A stretch of DNA of 64,000 bases from Candidatus Bathycorpusculum acetigenes (lineage in GTDB: Archaea; Thermoproteota; Bathyarchaeia; Bathyarchaeales; Bathycorpusculaceae). Numbering within the stretch: position 1 is the stretch's first letter; each line of letters opens with the position of its first letter. The stretch is from positions 1 through 64,000 of the forward strand of contig WQVG01000002.1 in assembly GCA_009781675.1 (NCBI GenBank), written 5' to 3'. Shown here in pieces: positions 62,163-64,000 of the stretch. The notes beneath the pieces are model-generated. The model ran no database searches. It was not told the DNA's origin and was given only the letters and a program-made list of their open reading frames with translations. The position numbers and the translations under genes are program-made.

Positions 62163-62780
62163 CTATGGCTGACTCATGAAATCAAGGAAATCTTTAAGAG
62201 TACGGGGTTGGAGGACATAGTTTGTTTTCCGCTCGTTGCCAATAGTTGAAAGAGGCTTAGTGCCGTAATCATGTCCAGGGTAAACTTCCACGTTATCATC
62301 CAGTTTCATGAGCTTATTGAAAAGACTATCATAGAGGCTCTTTGCATTACCGCCAGGTAAATCCGTTCTGCCACATTCACCCACAAACAGAGTGTCACCT
62401 GTCAAAAGTTTTTGGTTGTCTACTAAGAGGCATATGCCATCAGGTGTATGCCCTGGGGTGTAGAGCACAGTTATAGGTATTTTGCCGACGTATAATGTTT
62501 CACCGTCTTCGAGTTGGATATCATACTCAGTTTTGGATGGCTTATGGACGACTATTTTTGCGCCAAAGATAGAGTGAAGTTCCGTGTTACCAGCAGTGTG
62601 ATCAGAGTGTCCATGTGTGTTGATTATATATTTGAGGATGAAAAATTTGGCTTTAACGGTTTTTATTATGGCGTCAGCGTTGTAGCTTGGATCAATTACC
62701 GCCGCTTCTTTGGTTTCCTCATCAGCCACAAGATAGGAAAAATTATCGCCATGTTGCTGAATCTGCATAAAAAACATCAT
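62163..62780 (-). CDS. MBL-fold metallo-hydrolase (glyoxalase II-like)
   Basis: A 205-residue metallo-beta-lactamase-fold enzyme. Metal-binding HGHSDHTAG (HxHxDH), LYTPGHTPDG (second His), LLTGDTLFVGECGRTD (bridging Asp) and VYPGHDYG (last His) are present. This set is shared by glyoxalase II and persulfide dioxygenases; GRTD leans to the persulfide or hydroxyacylglutathione hydrolase-like group. The substrate is open. AAGGTGA sits just before two overlapping ATGs (62780, 62777); a third ATG at 62768 gives MQIQQHG, the usual start. Confidence 0.9.
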   Translation of the reverse strand: MMFFMQIQQHGDNFSYLVADEETKEAAVIDPSYNADAIIKTVKAKFFILKYIINTHGHSDHTAGNTELHSIFGAKIVVHKPSKTEYDIQLEDGETLYVGKIPITVLYTPGHTPDGICLLVDNQKLLTGDTLFVGECGRTDLPGGNAKSLYDSLFNKLMKLDDNVEVYPGHDYGTKPLSTIGNERKTNYVLQPRTLKDFLDFMSQP

Positions 62781-63478
62781 TATTCACCTTTTTTCTGCTC
62801 AGCATCTCCTTAGCCAACTTCTTTCTCCATGCAGATTAGTGTTATGGTTTTGTCCAATCCAACTGTTTGCACAGCATTGTTGCAGGGCATTTTTGGATGT
62901 AGCAGAATAGCATAACATTAGGAGCCACACTTGTTAAATAACAGACGATTATGCTACAAAAGTTGTTTGTCTCCGTACGTAGATGGTATTTACCGGCTTT
63001 GACTTTAAGTATTAGACATCAGAACCGCAATTAGTGTCTATATTCAGTGCTTATTCCGAATCCGGAATATTAGTTTATATTGTGTTATACGAAACAATAC
63101 ATAAGGGGAAAAATATGGATCACTTCAGAAGAACACAAAAACCAACAATGTGCACCAACACACAGAGCCTATTCCATAAAGCCTACTGCACTAAACTATG
63201 CAAACACTATGGGCGTTGCATATCTACGACAAAAACACAAAACAATACACCAACAGCCCCTTCATACCGAAAGCCAGACACACACGGATACATCTACTAA
63301 CAGGCGAACAATGGAAGTTGGTGAACACCTAATCCAAAAAGATACGTACTACGCACCGTCTAAATACACACCTACACACAGAAACCTACAAACTGTTTTC
63401 CTCCATATAGCGGAAATATAATGGGTGCCTTCAACAAAGTCGGTTATCTACCATGTGCTTCTATCTATGGTTATAGTC
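62781..63478. other. Intergenic region, A/C-rich on the right, no credible gene
   Basis: About 700 bases. The left half is of mixed composition with TTCCGAATCCGGAA at 63055-63068, a perfect 14-bp palindrome with no spacer. From 63120 to 63420 the plus strand is A/C-rich, and the open frames there lack ribosome sites and any domain. I see no RNA gene. Confidence 0.5.
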
Positions 63479-63961
63479 TCAAACGAGTTTCTCGGTATCT
63501 CTGCTTTTGAGAAGCAACCAGTTTTTTTGGTTTTCAGATTTTTTGAGGCGTACCAATACATAGATTCCATGTAGTCGTTTCCCTTCCAGTTTGACCTCGA
63601 TTTTATCGTTTGCCCATACTTTAGGTGTATAGTGACCTCTATCCCAGATTTTGACGAGCCCTGCACCGTATTGTCCTTGAGGGATAGTGCCTTCAAAGTT
63701 TCCGTAATCATAGGGGTGGTCCTCGGTTTCGATAGCTAAGTGACGGATTTTGGGGGTTTCCGGGACACCTTTGGGAACCGCCCAGCTTTTGAGCACCCCA
63801 TCCTTCTCTAAGCGTAAATCCCAGTGAAGCCTGCTAGCATGATGCTCGTGAATGACAAATAGGAGAGGGCCTGTCTTTTTTTCGCCGCTTTTAGGTTCAG
63901 GGGTTTTTTCAAAATTCCGTTTTGAGGTATACTCGAAGAGTTGATTGGTTTGTATGCTCAT
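63479..63961 (-). CDS. Stand-alone LigD-type DNA 3'-phosphoesterase
   Basis: A 160-residue protein equal to the phosphoesterase domain of bacterial LigD, which cleans 3' ends in non-homologous end joining. Signature HEHHASRLHWDLRLEKDGVLKSWAVPKG contains the catalytic His and Asp; EDHPYDYGNFEGTIPQGQYG holds the second His. It has no ligase or polymerase domain, as in other archaeal versions. GAGGA eight bases upstream supports the ATG at 63961. A partner ligase or Ku gene may lie beyond the right edge. Confidence 0.92.
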   Translation of the reverse strand: MSIQTNQLFEYTSKRNFEKTPEPKSGEKKTGPLLFVIHEHHASRLHWDLRLEKDGVLKSWAVPKGVPETPKIRHLAIETEDHPYDYGNFEGTIPQGQYGAGLVKIWDRGHYTPKVWANDKIEVKLEGKRLHGIYVLVRLKKSENQKNWLLLKSRDTEKLV

Positions 63962-64000
63962 GATTTTTCCTCAATTAATTGGTCGACTGTACATTCGACT

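Noticed and set aside
63034-63421. Two overlapping plus-strand frames of 88 and 113 codons
   Set aside because: A/C-rich composition gives Thr/His/Asn/Lys-rich products with no ribosome site or domain; probably compositional openings.

Overview
The window reads as a chromosome segment of a mesophilic TACK-type archaeon, most likely a Bathyarchaeia-like lineage. That lineage call is inference from gene content; no marker phylogeny could be run. Direct archaeal signs are ribosomal protein S10 in the archaeal form, RNase P protein 4 (Rpp21/Rpr2), an Orc1/Cdc6 ATPase, Mre11-Rad50, pyruvoyl arginine decarboxylase, an AN1 zinc-finger membrane protease, a TackOD1-like protein, a tRNA-Leu with an enlarged, probably intron-bearing D-loop, and TATA-box promoters mixing leaderless and Shine-Dalgarno starts (GTG and TTG starts are common).

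Layout. 1-3.1 kb: the start of a large secreted metallophosphoesterase that runs off the left edge in a perfect 15-bp tandem repeat. 3.6-5.8 kb: a CsoR-type metal sensor with a visible palindromic operator and a P1B metal ATPase. 5.8-9.7 kb: a cobalt-type ECF transporter (cbiM-N-Q-O) divergent from a winged-helix regulator. 10-24 kb: housekeeping and regulatory genes (rad50-mre11, AN1/site-2 protease, rps10, TackOD1-like membrane protein, MetE-core, HtrA, winged-helix proteins, orc1/cdc6, arginine decarboxylase, hemerythrin, YhbY, RNase P protein). The 480-bp gap at 21.0-21.46 kb is full of inverted repeats and may hold an RNA gene or origin-related element.

25-47 kb is a surface-glycan island. 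The rmlACBD genes give dTDP-L-rhamnose. Divergent ugd and galU-uxs give UDP-glucose, UDP-glucuronate and UDP-xylose. A flippase, a DUF3131 surface protein, several GT2/GT4 glycosyltransferases, two GT-C-like membrane proteins, a B12-binding radical SAM enzyme with unusual cysteine spacing and an FkbM methyltransferase would assemble and decorate the glycan.

48-53 kb: the tRNA-Leu(UAA), then a MarR regulator with two half-size ABC exporters that look bacterial. 54-60 kb: a second ECF transporter (nickel-type M-N-Q-O) next to larB, larC and larE, so Ni uptake and nickel-pincer cofactor synthesis form one module. The M component of this transporter appears to begin with an AUA start codon. 60-64 kb: a processive GT2 synthase, an MBL-fold hydrolase and a stand-alone LigD-type 3'-phosphoesterase.

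All positions, starts and motifs were read by eye. Family names come from motif recognition without database search.
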